A stretch of 64,000 bases of DNA from Ferrimonas sediminum (GCF_900100175.1 NZ_FNEM01000008.1:62001-126000), one strand, 5' to 3'; counted from the stretch's first letter, positions 54,389 through 63,831 are shown. Program-made: numbers and translations. The notes: a model not told the origin generated them from the letters alone.

Positions 54389-56077
54389 TCACAGCGAGTT
54401 AAGTATAGAGCCTAATTCCCGGGTAGTTTGGGTCTTCAGGGCCCGATTGAGCAGTTGCTGACATTGGTTGATGTTGAGCCGTGCCAGTACCGATTTGATC
54501 AGTGGCCGCTGGGTCGGCGCCAGTGACAGGCCATCGATGCCCATGGCCAGCAACAACGGCAGTGCCTTGGGGTCGGACGCCATCTCGCCGCACAGGGTGA
54601 TGTTCAGGCCGTGGGCCTTGGCACGGCTGCAGCAGTAGGCCAGGGCCCGAATCATCGCCGGCGACACCGGCCGGTACCACTTCGACAGTGTCGGGTCGTT
54701 GCGGTCGGCGGCATACAGGTACTGGGTCAGATCGTTGGTGCCGATGCTGATGAAATCCAACAGCGGCGCCATGGCATCGATGTTCATCACCGCCGCCGGC
54801 GTCTCAACCATCACCCCCAACTTCGGTTGCCGAGTGTGCTCGCCTGGTGGCAGATCCGCCGCCGCCTGCTGGTACAGTTCGCTAAGCTGGTGCAACTCCT
54901 CCACCTGGTTGACCATGGGCACCAGCATCTTGATGTCGAACTCCTGGCTCAGACGGGCGATGGCCTTGAGTTGGGGTAGCAGCAGCTGCGGCTGCTCCAG
55001 TCCCAGGCGGATGCCACGGTGACCCAGGGCCGGGTTGGCTTCATCCGGCATCTCTTCCAGCATCTTGTCGGCGCCAAAATCAAACAGGCGGATGGTCATC
55101 GGGTGCGGTGCAATCGCTTCGGCAATGGTGCGGTAGGTTTGGTACTGCTCTTGGGCATTGGGCAGGGTCAGCCGGTCCATAAACAGCAGTTCGGTCCGCA
55201 GCAGGCCAATTTCGCGGCAGCCGTAGCGAGCCACCTGAGGCAGCTCGGCCAGGGTGGAAACGTTGGCGCCGATGCTGAACTCGTTGCCGTCGGCATCGGT
55301 GGCGGGCGACAGGGCATCGGCTTCGATGGCCTGCTGGCGCTCCTGCCACTGTTCGAAGCGAACCTCGAACGCTTCGGACTGGACTCGCGAAGGGTTGATG
55401 GTGACCGTTCCCTGTTCACCGTCGAGCAGAATCTCCTGATGGTGCGGCAGGGGGCCCAGCTCCTCCGGTGTGACTACCATCAGCGGAATTTGCATGCCCC
55501 GGGCCAGAATGGCCAGGTGGTCCTGATAGGTCGCCTGGCTGACCACCAGGCCGGCAATCTCCGGGTAGCGCAGGAACTCTGCCGGAGACAGGTAGTCCAC
55601 CACCAGTACCTGTTTATCATCGAGGCGGGTGGGTAGGGGACAGCGGTGCCCCAGGGCGTGCTGAATCAGTCGTTGCTTTAGCTGGGCCAGTTCGACGCCG
55701 CGCTTGCACAGGTTGGCGTCTTCGATGGCGCTGATCTCGTCCACCATCGGCGACAGTACCCGCTCGATGGCGCTGGCGGCATTGCAGTGATGCAGCTCGA
55801 CATGGTGGCACATATCCTGAACCAGCTCGTCGTCCTTCAGCATCAGACGATCCGCTTCCACCAATTGACGTTCGGTGTCGGACAGGGTTTGGCCCAGCAG
55901 GGCGTCCAGCGCCGCCACTTCGGCGTGCAGGGCCTGGTGGATGTGGGCGATTTCGCCGGTGACTTCGGTTTCGTCGACCCGAGAGTGATCCACCGGCGTG
56001 ATGCGGCGGTGACAACGGTAGCTGATGCCCCGGATCAATCCGGTGGAGAGTACCTGAGCAACGATGGTCTGTGACAC
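54389..56077 (-). CDS. ptsI: PTS Enzyme I (PtsI), divergent N-terminal half
   Basis: A 562-residue Enzyme I. The start is a GTG at 56077 with AGGAGG eight bases upstream; the usual N-terminus follows (MSQTIVAQVLSTGLIRGIS). The PEP-binding C-terminal half is canonical: LRTELLFMDR, KMLVPMVNQVEE, SIGTNDLTQY, and CGEMASDPKALPLLL with the catalytic Cys. The swivel domain is divergent. The phosphohistidine region, normally GGRTSHTSIMAR, reads ATYQDHLAILAR. The His (residue 187) is kept. The N-terminal helical domain is also far from that of E. coli. Catalysis remains likely, with altered partner contacts possible. Confidence 0.9.
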   Translation of the reverse strand: MSQTIVAQVLSTGLIRGISYRCHRRITPVDHSRVDETEVTGEIAHIHQALHAEVAALDALLGQTLSDTERQLVEADRLMLKDDELVQDMCHHVELHHCNAASAIERVLSPMVDEISAIEDANLCKRGVELAQLKQRLIQHALGHRCPLPTRLDDKQVLVVDYLSPAEFLRYPEIAGLVVSQATYQDHLAILARGMQIPLMVVTPEELGPLPHHQEILLDGEQGTVTINPSRVQSEAFEVRFEQWQERQQAIEADALSPATDADGNEFSIGANVSTLAELPQVARYGCREIGLLRTELLFMDRLTLPNAQEQYQTYRTIAEAIAPHPMTIRLFDFGADKMLEEMPDEANPALGHRGIRLGLEQPQLLLPQLKAIARLSQEFDIKMLVPMVNQVEELHQLSELYQQAAADLPPGEHTRQPKLGVMVETPAAVMNIDAMAPLLDFISIGTNDLTQYLYAADRNDPTLSKWYRPVSPAMIRALAYCCSRAKAHGLNITLCGEMASDPKALPLLLAMGIDGLSLAPTQRPLIKSVLARLNINQCQQLLNRALKTQTTRELGSILNSL

Positions 56078-56163
56078 TCCGTGTCCTCCTGCGGCGATGC
56101 CGCGCTGCAATTTCGGGTGGTGTGAACCGCGCGGCCGGGGCGAGGATCGGTGTTAAGCCGGTG

Positions 56164-56421
56164 TCATTCCAGGGTGGCGATGAAGCGGCACAGGTTGTCG
56201 ACGGCTTGTTCCGCCTGTTCACCACTGGCGGTCACTTCGATCTCGGTGCCGGTGACCAGGCTCAGTGTCTGCAGTCGGTACAGGCTCTTGGCACTGGCTT
56301 GCTTGCCGTTGCAAAACACGATGATGTCGCAGGGGAACTGTTTGGCCCGCTGAACCAGCAGCGCCGCAGGACGGGTGTGGATGCCTTGTTTGGCGGCAAT
56401 GGTGACGGACTGACGATACAT
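56164..56421 (-). CDS. ptsH: PTS phosphocarrier HPr
   Basis: An 85-residue HPr. The phosphorylated His15 lies in KQGIHTRPAALL. Ser46, in ASAKSLYRLQTLSL, is conserved as in HPr proteins, although Gram-negative regulation by HPr kinase is not implied. Unusual extra Cys residues occur at 31 and 37. AAGG precedes the ATG by about ten bases. It opens the ptsH-ptsI-crr order, with gaps of 86 and 58 bases, so separate internal promoters are possible. Confidence 0.95.
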   Translation of the reverse strand: MYRQSVTIAAKQGIHTRPAALLVQRAKQFPCDIIVFCNGKQASAKSLYRLQTLSLVTGTEIEVTASGEQAEQAVDNLCRFIATLE

Positions 56422-56545
56422 GCTTGGCCTTGGTGCTGGGACGACGGGCTCAGGATACTGTTACGCAGGGTGCCGGTCAATACGATCGCCGCGACAACGG
56501 CGGGCCGGGGCACAGAGAATCAGGAAGGGAACGGCTTGGGCGTGA

Positions 56546-56572
56546 ACAGGGCTGCCCGCCGGGCAGCCCTGT
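56546..56572 (-). terminator. 12-bp hairpin after the chemoreceptor gene
   Basis: ACAGGGCTGCCC-GGC-GGGCAGCCCTGT is a perfect 12-bp stem, about seven bases past the chemoreceptor stop on the minus strand. No U-run follows. It is likely a 3' end. Confidence 0.6.
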
Positions 56573-56578
56573 CAGGGG

Positions 56579-58123
56579 TCAGACTCTGAACTGGCTCAGC
56601 TGCCCCGATAACTCATCGGTGACGCTTTGCACCGCCTGGCTGGCGTTGGCATTGCTTTGGTTTGCTTTGACACTGGCTTCCGCCAGATCGGCAATGTTGT
56701 TGATGTTTTGGTTAATTTCGCTGGTTACCTGAGTTTGCTGGCGGGTGGCGGCGGCGATTTGGGTGCTCATGTCACCGATGGTGGCGATGCGGGCAAACAC
56801 CTGATCCAGGGTCTCACCGGCGTCATCGGACTGCTTGGCCAGCAGTTGAAACTGCTCCAGTGCCGAACTGGCGGAGTCGGTCACGTGGGCCACTCCGGAC
56901 TGAATGTTGTCGATGATGGTGGCTATCTCATCGGTGGAGCTCTGGGTTCGTGATGCCAGGGCGCGGACTTCGTCGGCCACCACAGCGAAGCCACGGCCGT
57001 GCTCACCGGCGCGGGCGGCTTCGATGGCGGCATTAAGCGCCAGCAGGTTGGTCTGGTCAGCGATGCTGCGAATCACATCGAGAATGCCGCCGATTTGGGC
57101 CGAGTCCTGGGCCAGGGTATCGGCGGTGGAGCCGGTCTGGGTGATGCCTTCAGCCACTTCATTAAGGTAGGCGCGGTTGTTCTGCATCGCGTCGCGGCAC
57201 AGCCCTACCTGCTCCTGCGTCGCGGTGGCGGCGTCGGATGCCTGTCCGGTATTGTTGGCGACCTCTTCGGTGGCGGCCAGCATTTCGGTGACTGCCGAGG
57301 CCACCGATTGTGCTTCCTGATTCATCAGGCTGGCGGTCTGGTTGGACTCTGCCACGGTGGTGTCCAGCTGAGTGGCGCTGGCGCCGAGGTCCTGCACGTC
57401 TTTATTGACCACTCGAATCAGGTCGGCGATCTTGGCGGTGAACTCGTTGAAGCTCTTGGAGAAGCGGGTTACTTCGTCGTTGCCTTCGGTGTCCAGTCTG
57501 TGGGTCAGGTCACCGTCGCCGTGGGCGATGGCTTTCATGGTGGTGATGGCGTGTTGCAGTGGCTGGGTAATGGACAGGTTCAGCAACAGGAAGATTCCCA
57601 TTACCGGGCCGGCCAGCAGGGCCAAGAAGATGCCGTAGTCCCACAGCACGTCGGTCATCTGTTGTGCCACCAGGTGCGAGTCGCTCATGATCACCAGGGT
57701 GTTGGTGGCGGTCGGGATGCCGTACAACCAGTAGGTCATGCCGTCGATCTTCAGGGTGTTGGCACCGCCCTGTGCGGCGAGCCGGCCCAGTGGCGCCCGG
57801 GCGGCCGGATCCGCCATCAGTCGATCGAGGTTGTCGTCTCGTTGACGCTGGGTCAGCAGCGCTCCCTGGGAGTCCAGCACCAGCAGATTGGTGTTGTCGC
57901 CCAGCTTGAGGCTCTGCAGCAACTGTTCGGCACTGGTGTTGCTCTGGCCGAGGGAGGCGATGGCCTGGCCCAGATGACGGTTTTCGGTTTCGGCCGCGCT
58001 GAGCAGTTGTGAATACTGGCCGCTCAGGCTGAAGTAGGTGTAGAGCAAGGTGGCACCGCCGGCCATGGCTAACAAGATAAGCAAGCGCAACGAGATCGAC
58101 AGCCTGCGCAATAATTTCAACAT
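56579..58123 (-). CDS. Methyl-accepting chemotaxis protein
   Basis: A 514-residue transmembrane receptor. Membrane segments lie at about residues 10-30 and 160-182. They enclose a periplasmic domain of about 130 residues that resembles a small Cache fold ([33 protein letters not shown]). A HAMP domain (about 180-235) and a long cytoplasmic hairpin follow. The hairpin tip is [20 protein letters not shown] with [15 protein letters not shown], the CheA/CheW-contact region. No CheB/CheR-tethering pentapeptide is visible at the end ([10 protein letters not shown]). The ligand is unknown. It is monocistronic. Confidence 0.95.
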   Translation of the reverse strand: MLKLLRRLSISLRLLILLAMAGGATLLYTYFSLSGQYSQLLSAAETENRHLGQAIASLGQSNTSAEQLLQSLKLGDNTNLLVLDSQGALLTQRQRDDNLDRLMADPAARAPLGRLAAQGGANTLKIDGMTYWLYGIPTATNTLVIMSDSHLVAQQMTDVLWDYGIFLALLAGPVMGIFLLLNLSITQPLQHAITTMKAIAHGDGDLTHRLDTEGNDEVTRFSKSFNEFTAKIADLIRVVNKDVQDLGASATQLDTTVAESNQTASLMNQEAQSVASAVTEMLAATEEVANNTGQASDAATATQEQVGLCRDAMQNNRAYLNEVAEGITQTGSTADTLAQDSAQIGGILDVIRSIADQTNLLALNAAIEAARAGEHGRGFAVVADEVRALASRTQSSTDEIATIIDNIQSGVAHVTDSASSALEQFQLLAKQSDDAGETLDQVFARIATIGDMSTQIAAATRQQTQVTSEINQNINNIADLAEASVKANQSNANASQAVQSVTDELSGQLSQFRV

Positions 58124-58252
58124 GACATTTCCCTGATCTGTCTGTTTTTTTTAAAAGGTTTTTGATCTCCCTATATTAGGTGACTGGCGCCATCAGAAAA
58201 TGACAATATGGTGAATTCATGCGGTGCCTCACACTCGGCGGGGGCCTCCATA

Positions 58253-58280
58253 ACAAAAAAGGCGACCCTGAGGCCGCCTT
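58253..58280 (-). terminator. Terminator of cysK
   Basis: On the minus strand AAGGCGGCC-TCAG-GGTCGCCTT followed by TTTTGTT forms a 9-bp stem with one C-A mismatch, 17 bases past the cysK stop. Intrinsic terminator. Confidence 0.85.
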
Positions 58281-58297
58281 AATTGAATAGTAATCAG

Positions 58298-59269
58298 TTA
58301 CTGCTGGGTTTCCGCTTCGGTAAATACGCCCTGGAACAATGCCGAGGAGAGGTAACGCTCGGCGGAGGAGGGCAGAACCACCACGATGGTTTTCTCTTTC
58401 AGTTCGGGTTGCTCCGCCAGCAGCTTGTTGACTGCGGCCACCGCGGCACCGGAGCTGATCCCCGCCAGAATCCCTTCCTCCTCCATCAGGCGGCGCGCCA
58501 TCTCAATGGACTCGTCGTTGCTGACGCTGATCACCTTGTCGACCATCTCCAGATCCAGGTTACCGGGAATAAAGCCGGCGCCGATCCCCTGAATCTTGTG
58601 CGGGCCGGGCTTCAGGTCTTCACCGGCCTTGGCCTGGGAGATCACTGGCGAGTCTTCAGGCTCTACCGCCACCGACAGCACATCTTTGCCCTTGGCCAGC
58701 TTCAGATAGCGGCTGGTGCCGGTGATGGTACCACCGGTGCCGACGCCGGCCACAAAGACATCCACCTCGCCGTCGGTGTCTTCCCAGATCTCGGGACCGG
58801 TGGTCTGTTCGTGAATGGCCGGGTTGGCCGGGTTGTCGAACTGCTGCAGCAGTACGTATTTGTCCGGATCGCTGGCCTGAATCTCTTCGGCCTTGGCCAC
58901 GGCGCCTTTCATCCCTTTGGCGCCTTCGGTCAGTACCACCTTGGCACCCAGTGCCTTAAGCAACTTGCGGCGCTCCAGGCTCATGGTTTCCGGCATGGTC
59001 AGGGTCAGCCCGTAGCCTCGGGAGGCGGCGACAAAGGCCAGGGCGATGCCGGTGTTGCCTGAGGTCGGCTCGATGATCTCTTTGCCCTTGGTCAGGGTGC
59101 CGCGCTTTTCGGCGTCCCAGATCATGCTGGCACCGATGCGGCACTTTACGCTGAAGCTGGGGTTGCGGGCTTCAATCTTGGCCAGCACATTACCTTCGGT
59201 GACGCGGTTGAGTTTCACCAAAGGGGTATTGCCAATGGTCAGGGAGTTATCTTGATAAATTTTCGCCAT
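58298..59269 (-). CDS. cysK: Cysteine synthase A
   Basis: A 323-residue PLP enzyme making cysteine from O-acetylserine and sulfide. The PLP Lys is residue 42 in [14 protein letters not shown], identical to the E. coli CysK segment. The substrate loop [15 protein letters not shown] and the PLP-phosphate loop [15 protein letters not shown] are intact. [14 protein letters not shown] completes the site. CysK rather than CysM is supported by the N-terminal ARNPSFSVK motif. The promoter region to the right contains a TATTAT -10 candidate, but I cannot see a clear CysB site. The gene is monocistronic. Confidence 0.95.
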   Translation of the reverse strand: MAKIYQDNSLTIGNTPLVKLNRVTEGNVLAKIEARNPSFSVKCRIGASMIWDAEKRGTLTKGKEIIEPTSGNTGIALAFVAASRGYGLTLTMPETMSLERRKLLKALGAKVVLTEGAKGMKGAVAKAEEIQASDPDKYVLLQQFDNPANPAIHEQTTGPEIWEDTDGEVDVFVAGVGTGGTITGTSRYLKLAKGKDVLSVAVEPEDSPVISQAKAGEDLKPGPHKIQGIGAGFIPGNLDLEMVDKVISVSNDESIEMARRLMEEEGILAGISSGAAVAAVNKLLAEQPELKEKTIVVVLPSSAERYLSSALFQGVFTEAETQQ

Positions 59270-59488
59270 TTGTCGCTGCTCCGTTGCTGATTCTGTCGAT
59301 AGGTATCAAAGCAATAATAGCAGCCAGCATATCTTTTTCGGGCCACACTGGAAGTGTCGGTTCGTTATCCTATATTCCTGAATGGAATAACCGCTGTACT
59401 TTTTATTTATATGTACGGGAAATGGATGCAAACCAGCTGTTTGTGTTAACGTTCGGTTACATTCATCTTCTTCGGCACAAGGACTGCT

Positions 59489-60553
59489 GTGGCTCGCTTA
59501 CCTGATCCCCGTACCATCATTACTCCCACCGCTTTTGAGGTCGCTCCAAAACTACTGAATCGTCCGCTGGCCAGCCCCTGGCGCCGGGGCCTGGCACTGA
59601 TGCTGGATCTGCTGATGGTGGTGATGCTGGCGGAGTTACCCCTGGAACTGTTGTGGGCCATTTTGCTGGCGGTGGGCTGGGTTCGTTGGCGCGGCATCAA
59701 AGTGAAGGCCAAGATGCAGACCGGCATCTATCTGGCGTTGGGGCTGTGGTTGCTGTTTACCATGGTGTTTAATGCCAGTACCGATTATCCGCAGCAGAGT
59801 CCGCCCCCCAGAATCGAAATTCAGACTGATAACGAGGCTCTGGCGCAGATCTGTGATGCCGAAGACCAGGCGCTGTGCACGCTGAAACTGGCCTCGGATC
59901 TGATGGCCAAGGTAGTGACCGGCGAGCTGAGCACCGAACAGGAGATGACCGCCTATCTGATCATGGCCTACGGCCTGCCGGATGAGGCTGCCGCTGAGGT
60001 GGCGGCAGACCTGCTTGATGGCTATCAAGGTTCGCTGAATGAAGTCGGGGTGACGGTCAGTGCGCCAGATCCAGGCGCCGAATCGGCGGACGAACAGGGC
60101 GAGAGCAAGGCTCCGGCTTCCAGGCCACAGATCGCACCGCTGGATGAGGCCACTGCGCTCAGCGACGAGGAGGAGGGCTGGCGTGAGGGGCTGAAAGCCA
60201 TCGAGGATCTGGTTGACGGTTTTGTGACCGAGCTGGGCTGGGCCTCGGTCTACTTCACCGTGCTGACGGCCTGGTTCCATGGCCAGACCCTGGGTAAGAA
60301 GGTGTTTGGAATTCGAGTGATTCAACTGGATAACACCCCCATCTCCCTGTGGGAGGCGTTTGGCCGTTACGGCGGCTATGGCGCTGGTATCGCCACCGGA
60401 ATGATGGGGTTTGTGCAGATGTTCTGGGATCCCAATCGACAGGCAATCCAGGATAAAATCTCCTCCACCGTGGTGGTGGATTTACGGGCCAAGGCCCGAC
60501 GGCGTGCCCGAGCGGTGCGTAAGCAGATGGCGACCAATCATAAGGAACAATGA
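59489..60553 (+). CDS. RDD-domain membrane protein with large insertion
   Basis: A 354-residue protein. The first RDD half is RPLASPWRRGLALMLDLLMV (residues about 30-50), with three membrane segments up to residue 95. The second half begins with the fourth segment near residue 255 (FHGQTLGKKVFGIRVIQLDN) and ends in DPNRQAIQDKISSTVVVDL. Between them is a hydrophilic insertion of about 150 residues, largely helical and acidic, that is absent from ordinary RDD proteins. The start is GTG with AAGGA close by. It overlaps the diguanylate cyclase gene by four bases. RDD proteins have no agreed function; ion transport was reported for some. Confidence 0.85.
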   Translation: MARLPDPRTIITPTAFEVAPKLLNRPLASPWRRGLALMLDLLMVVMLAELPLELLWAILLAVGWVRWRGIKVKAKMQTGIYLALGLWLLFTMVFNASTDYPQQSPPPRIEIQTDNEALAQICDAEDQALCTLKLASDLMAKVVTGELSTEQEMTAYLIMAYGLPDEAAAEVAADLLDGYQGSLNEVGVTVSAPDPGAESADEQGESKAPASRPQIAPLDEATALSDEEEGWREGLKAIEDLVDGFVTELGWASVYFTVLTAWFHGQTLGKKVFGIRVIQLDNTPISLWEAFGRYGGYGAGIATGMMGFVQMFWDPNRQAIQDKISSTVVVDLRAKARRRARAVRKQMATNHKEQ

Positions 60554-61797
60554 TGATAAAAGTTCTGGTTGTAGAAGACAGTGTCACCGTTTGTAAGGTG
60601 TTGTTTCACCTGTTTCAACAGGAAGCGGGGATAGAGGTAGAGTTCGCCAAGGACTTTAAAACTGCCAAGGCGCTGATGGGAAAAAACGACTATTTTGCGG
60701 CCTTATGCGATCGCTGCCTGCCGGACGCGCCCAATGGCGAGGTGATTGAGTGGGCACTGGCGAAGGGGATTCCCGCGATTGTCCTGACCGCCCGCATGGA
60801 TGAAGATGAGCGCACCCGGCTGCAGGGACTGGGAGTGGTGGATTATGTGCTGAAGGAGAACCGGTTCTCCTATCAGTACGCGGTGGGGTTGGTGAAGCGG
60901 CTGCAGCGCAACGGCGACTACCGGGTATTGGTGGTGGACGACTCTCAGGTGGCTCGAAAGCAGGTCAAGGATCTGCTGGAGCGGCACCAGTTTCAGGTGG
61001 CCGAGGCCGACAGCGCCGAGGCGGCGATGATTCAGCTGGCGACCGGTGAGTTTAAACTGATGATCACCGACTACGAGATGCCGGTCATCAATGGTGTCGA
61101 GCTTATTTGTAAGGTGCGGGAGCAGGTCGACCGCGACGAGTTGATCATCGTCGGGTTGTCGGGCCGGGAGGAGGTGTCGGCCCGCTTCATTAAATACGGT
61201 GCCAACGATTTTCTGCGTAAGCCGTTTTTTGCCGAGGAGTTTTACTGCCGCATCAATAACCTGATTCAGGCCCAGGAGCTGAATCAGAAGCTGTGGCAGC
61301 GGGCGCATCTGGATTACCTGACCGGCGTCGCCAATCGCCGCTACCTGATGACCCAGCTGCAGGATCACTGGAGTCAGTCGGTGGCCAGCGGTCAGCCCTT
61401 GTGTCTGGCGATGCTGGATGTGGACATGTTTAAGCAGGTCAACGATCAACATGGTCACCAGGCGGGCGACCGGGTACTGCAATTTCTGGCCCGGGAGCTG
61501 AGTCAGAGTCTGGAGCGGTTTGTGGTGGGCCGGGTCGGCGGCGAGGAGTTTGCGGTGGTCATGCCCGGGCTCAATGGCGAGCAGGCGTGGCGGCTGATTG
61601 AGGCGGTTCGGCGCAAGGTGACCGGTCAGCCACTGCAGCTGGAGGCGTTGTCGCTGGGGGTCAGCTTTTCGGCGGGGATCTGCCAAGGTCGTGGCGACGA
61701 CACCATCGACACCATGCTGCGCCGCGCCGACGAGGTGATGTACCAGGCCAAGGAAGCCGGCCGTAACCTGGTGCTGTTGGAGGAGGAGTCCGTCTGA
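60550..61797 (+). CDS. REC-REC-GGDEF diguanylate cyclase
   Basis: A 415-residue soluble response regulator. The first REC domain (residues 1-115) has VVEDSVTV, ALCDRCLPDAP (phospho-Asp), IVLTARM and YVLKENRF. The second (about 125-240) has VVDDSQVARKQVKD, LMITDYEMPVINGV, VGLSGREE and FLRKPFFAEEF. A GGDEF domain (about 260-410) carries RVGGEEFAVVMPGLN, so diguanylate cyclase activity is expected. An inhibitory RxxD was not identified. Two receivers in one chain suggest input from two kinases or one kinase with phosphate transfer between them. Coupled with the RDD protein by ATGA overlap. Confidence 0.9.
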   Translation: MMIKVLVVEDSVTVCKVLFHLFQQEAGIEVEFAKDFKTAKALMGKNDYFAALCDRCLPDAPNGEVIEWALAKGIPAIVLTARMDEDERTRLQGLGVVDYVLKENRFSYQYAVGLVKRLQRNGDYRVLVVDDSQVARKQVKDLLERHQFQVAEADSAEAAMIQLATGEFKLMITDYEMPVINGVELICKVREQVDRDELIIVGLSGREEVSARFIKYGANDFLRKPFFAEEFYCRINNLIQAQELNQKLWQRAHLDYLTGVANRRYLMTQLQDHWSQSVASGQPLCLAMLDVDMFKQVNDQHGHQAGDRVLQFLARELSQSLERFVVGRVGGEEFAVVMPGLNGEQAWRLIEAVRRKVTGQPLQLEALSLGVSFSAGICQGRGDDTIDTMLRRADEVMYQAKEAGRNLVLLEEESV

Positions 61798-61809
61798 CGC
61801 CGCGGCGCC

Positions 61810-61839
61810 TTGAAGCCGGGTCAGGCTTCGGGGTATAAC
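61810..61839 (+). promoter_or_regulatory. Promoter and probable operator of the CRP/FNR-like gene
   Basis: TTGAAG, 18 bases, TATAAC is a good sigma-70-type promoter, with a start expected near 61846 and the ATG at 61863. Between the two boxes lies GAAGCC-GGGTCA-GGCTTC, an exact 6-bp inverted repeat that extends to ten pairs with G-T allowed. Its position fits a repressor site, and the following gene encodes a DNA-binding protein. The repeat could alternatively be the transcript end of the upstream operon. Confidence 0.65.
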
Positions 61840-61862
61840 CTGGTGTTTTTTGGGGGAGGCCG

Positions 61863-62429
61863 ATGGAGCATGGTTTTATCGCCGCGTTGACGCAGCTGGG
61901 GGTGGCCGCTGCACAAGCCGAGGCGTTGTTTTCGCAATCGAGTCCACGCCGCTGCGCGCCAGGCGAGGTGCTGGTGGCCCAGCACAGTCACCAGAACGAG
62001 CTGTTCTTTGTCGAACGGGGGCTGTGTCATGCCGCCTATCTGACGCCACAGGGCAAGCAGTTCAGTAAAGAGTTTTACTGGGAGTTGGACTGGGTCATCG
62101 GTTTTGAAGCCTGGCTGGCAGGTACGCCGTCGCCGTTTCAGTTGCAGGCCCTGACCGAGGTGCAGCTTCGTATTCTGCCGATGTCGGTGCTTACGCAGTG
62201 GCGCGCCGAGCGCCATCCGGCCCATGTCACTTTGCTGGAACAGCAACTGATCTACAAAGAGCGTAAAGAGCGGTTGATGTTGCTGCACTCACCATCGCAG
62301 CGTTACGCCCTGTTCTGTCAGGATTACCCCCATCTGCTTCGGCGGTTAAATGATTACCAGATTGCCGCCTACCTGGGCATTACCCATGTGAGCCTTAGCC
62401 GAATCAAAGCCCGGTTACGTCAGAATTAA
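61863..62429 (+). CDS. CRP/FNR-type transcriptional regulator
   Basis: A 188-residue regulator with an N-terminal cyclic-nucleotide-binding-like jelly roll (about residues 10-120; GEVLVAQHSHQNELFFVERG) and a C-terminal helix-turn-helix (DYQIAAYLGITHVSLSRIKAR, about 165-185). The strict cAMP-binding signature (RSAxV-type) is not visible, and there are no FNR-type Cys residues. This puts it in the Crp/Fnr branch of unknown ligand. It is short for the family. The preceding region holds a likely self-operator (61810-61839). Downstream elaA may be cotranscribed. Regulon unknown. Confidence 0.85.
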   Translation: MEHGFIAALTQLGVAAAQAEALFSQSSPRRCAPGEVLVAQHSHQNELFFVERGLCHAAYLTPQGKQFSKEFYWELDWVIGFEAWLAGTPSPFQLQALTEVQLRILPMSVLTQWRAERHPAHVTLLEQQLIYKERKERLMLLHSPSQRYALFCQDYPHLLRRLNDYQIAAYLGITHVSLSRIKARLRQN

Positions 62430-62493
62430 CAAAGGATAACGACTGAGATTCAGCCGGATAGTACAGTGCCTGAAAATCCCGATAAAGAGAACA

Positions 62494-62958
62494 ATGCCCC
62501 CTATGTTGACCTGGCAGTTATGTAAATTTGAAGCGCTTTCCGCCCGCCAATGGCACGACATCGTCCGACTCAGAATGGAGGTGTTTGTCGTTGAGCAAAA
62601 TTGCGTCTACCAGGATGTGGACGGCCACGACGTGGCCCACGGCGTTCAGCATCTGATGGGCATCGAAAACGGCGAACTGGTGGCCTATGCCAGGTTGCTG
62701 CCGCCGGGGCTGACCTATGACAACGTCAGCATTGGCCGCATCGTGACCAGCAGCAGCACTCGGGGTCGCGGCCTGGGGCATCAACTGGTGGGGCAGGCCC
62801 TGAGCCGGTGCGATGACCTCTGGCCTGGTGTCAGCATCGAGATCGGTGCCCAGGAACATCTGCAGGGCTTCTACGCCAGCCATGGCTTTGTGGCGTTCTC
62901 CGAGGCCTATCTGGAGGACGGCATTCCTCACGTCGACATGTGCCTGGACAAATCCTGA
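62494..62958 (+). CDS. elaA: GNAT acetyltransferase ElaA-like
   Basis: A 154-residue acetyltransferase. The N-terminal WHDIVRLRMEVFVVEQNCVYQD and DVAHGVQHLMGIENGELVAYAR match ElaA. The acetyl-CoA binding stretch SIGRIVTSSSTRGRGLGHQL contains the RGRGLG P-loop. The ending IEIGAQEHLQGFYASHGFVA is also typical. Substrates of ElaA are not known. The ATG at 62494 or 62503 is possible. The next gene follows at the adjacent base, so the two are cotranslated. It may belong to the same transcript as the CRP/FNR-like regulator 64 bases upstream. Confidence 0.85.
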   Translation: MPPMLTWQLCKFEALSARQWHDIVRLRMEVFVVEQNCVYQDVDGHDVAHGVQHLMGIENGELVAYARLLPPGLTYDNVSIGRIVTSSSTRGRGLGHQLVGQALSRCDDLWPGVSIEIGAQEHLQGFYASHGFVAFSEAYLEDGIPHVDMCLDKS

Positions 62959-63831
62959 GTGGCCCGTGCCTCTGTGGTACCGCTGGCGCTGGGCTTGCTG
63001 GTACTCGGTAACCTGTTGGCGTCGGTGTCGGATGTGGCGGTAAAGTTGCTTGAAGGTGGCATCTCCCCCTATCAATACATCTTTATCCGCCAGGTGTTGG
63101 CCACCCTGTTGGTGACTCCCTGGCTGTTAAGGCTGCCCAAAGGCCGTCGACATCTCCATTCACCCGGGATCACCCTGATTCGGGCGCAACTGGTGCTGGT
63201 GGGCAGTGGCTGCATGATGGTGGCGGTGACCTATCTGCCCCTGGCCACCGCCAATGCGTTGTTTTATGCCGCGCCGCTGCTGATGTTGCCGTTGTCGCTG
63301 TGGCTACTCAAGGAGCGGCCTCCCTGGACCCGGGTGCTGGCCACCGGCATTGGCTTTGTCGGCGTATTGGTGGTGCTGCGTCCACAACAGTTTCACTGGG
63401 CGGCACTGTTTGCCCTGGGAACCGCGACCACCTTGGCCTTGTTCCATGTGCTGGTGCGCCGATTGCCACAGCGCCAGCCGGTGGCCAATACCGTGTTCTG
63501 GACCAATCTGTTGTGTCTGCCACTGGCGGCGCCGCTGGCCCTGCTGAACTGGCAGCCCGTCAGTGTGGCGGAGCTGGGCTGGGTCGCGCTCAGCGCGGTG
63601 TGCATCAGCGGCTACAACGGTCTGGCGGTGCTGGCTTACCGAAGGGCCCCTTCGGCGCAGATTGCGCTGGCGGAGTACAGCGGTTTGCTGTTTGTCACCC
63701 TGTTCGGTGTCTGGTGGTTCGCCGAGGTGCCGGATGGATTGACGCTGCTGGGAATTGGCCTGATTTTGCTGCCGATGTTGCCACTGCGCCGCTTGCCCCT
63801 ATGGCAGCGGCTGGCGCCCATGCGTAAGTAA
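62959..63831 (+). CDS. EamA-type DMT transporter
   Basis: A 290-residue drug/metabolite transporter with about ten membrane segments in two EamA repeats. First-repeat motif: SVSDVAVKLLEGGISPYQYI then FIRQVLATLLVTPWLLRLPK, with VTYLPLATANALFYAAPLL. Second-repeat motif: ALSAVCISGYNGLAVLAYRRAP and ALAEYSGLLFVTLFGVWWF. Members export amino acids, nucleotides or drugs. The start is a GTG directly after the elaA stop (TGAGTG), so translation is coupled. The ribosome site is weak (GGA). The substrate is unknown. It is the last complete gene in the window. Confidence 0.85.
   Translation: MARASVVPLALGLLVLGNLLASVSDVAVKLLEGGISPYQYIFIRQVLATLLVTPWLLRLPKGRRHLHSPGITLIRAQLVLVGSGCMMVAVTYLPLATANALFYAAPLLMLPLSLWLLKERPPWTRVLATGIGFVGVLVVLRPQQFHWAALFALGTATTLALFHVLVRRLPQRQPVANTVFWTNLLCLPLAAPLALLNWQPVSVAELGWVALSAVCISGYNGLAVLAYRRAPSAQIALAEYSGLLFVTLFGVWWFAEVPDGLTLLGIGLILLPMLPLRRLPLWQRLAPMRK

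Noticed and set aside
54389-56077. Loss of the PtsI phosphohistidine
   Set aside because: The usual SHT motif is absent, but alignment of the surrounding residues keeps a His at 187 in DHLAILAR, so inactivation is not supported.
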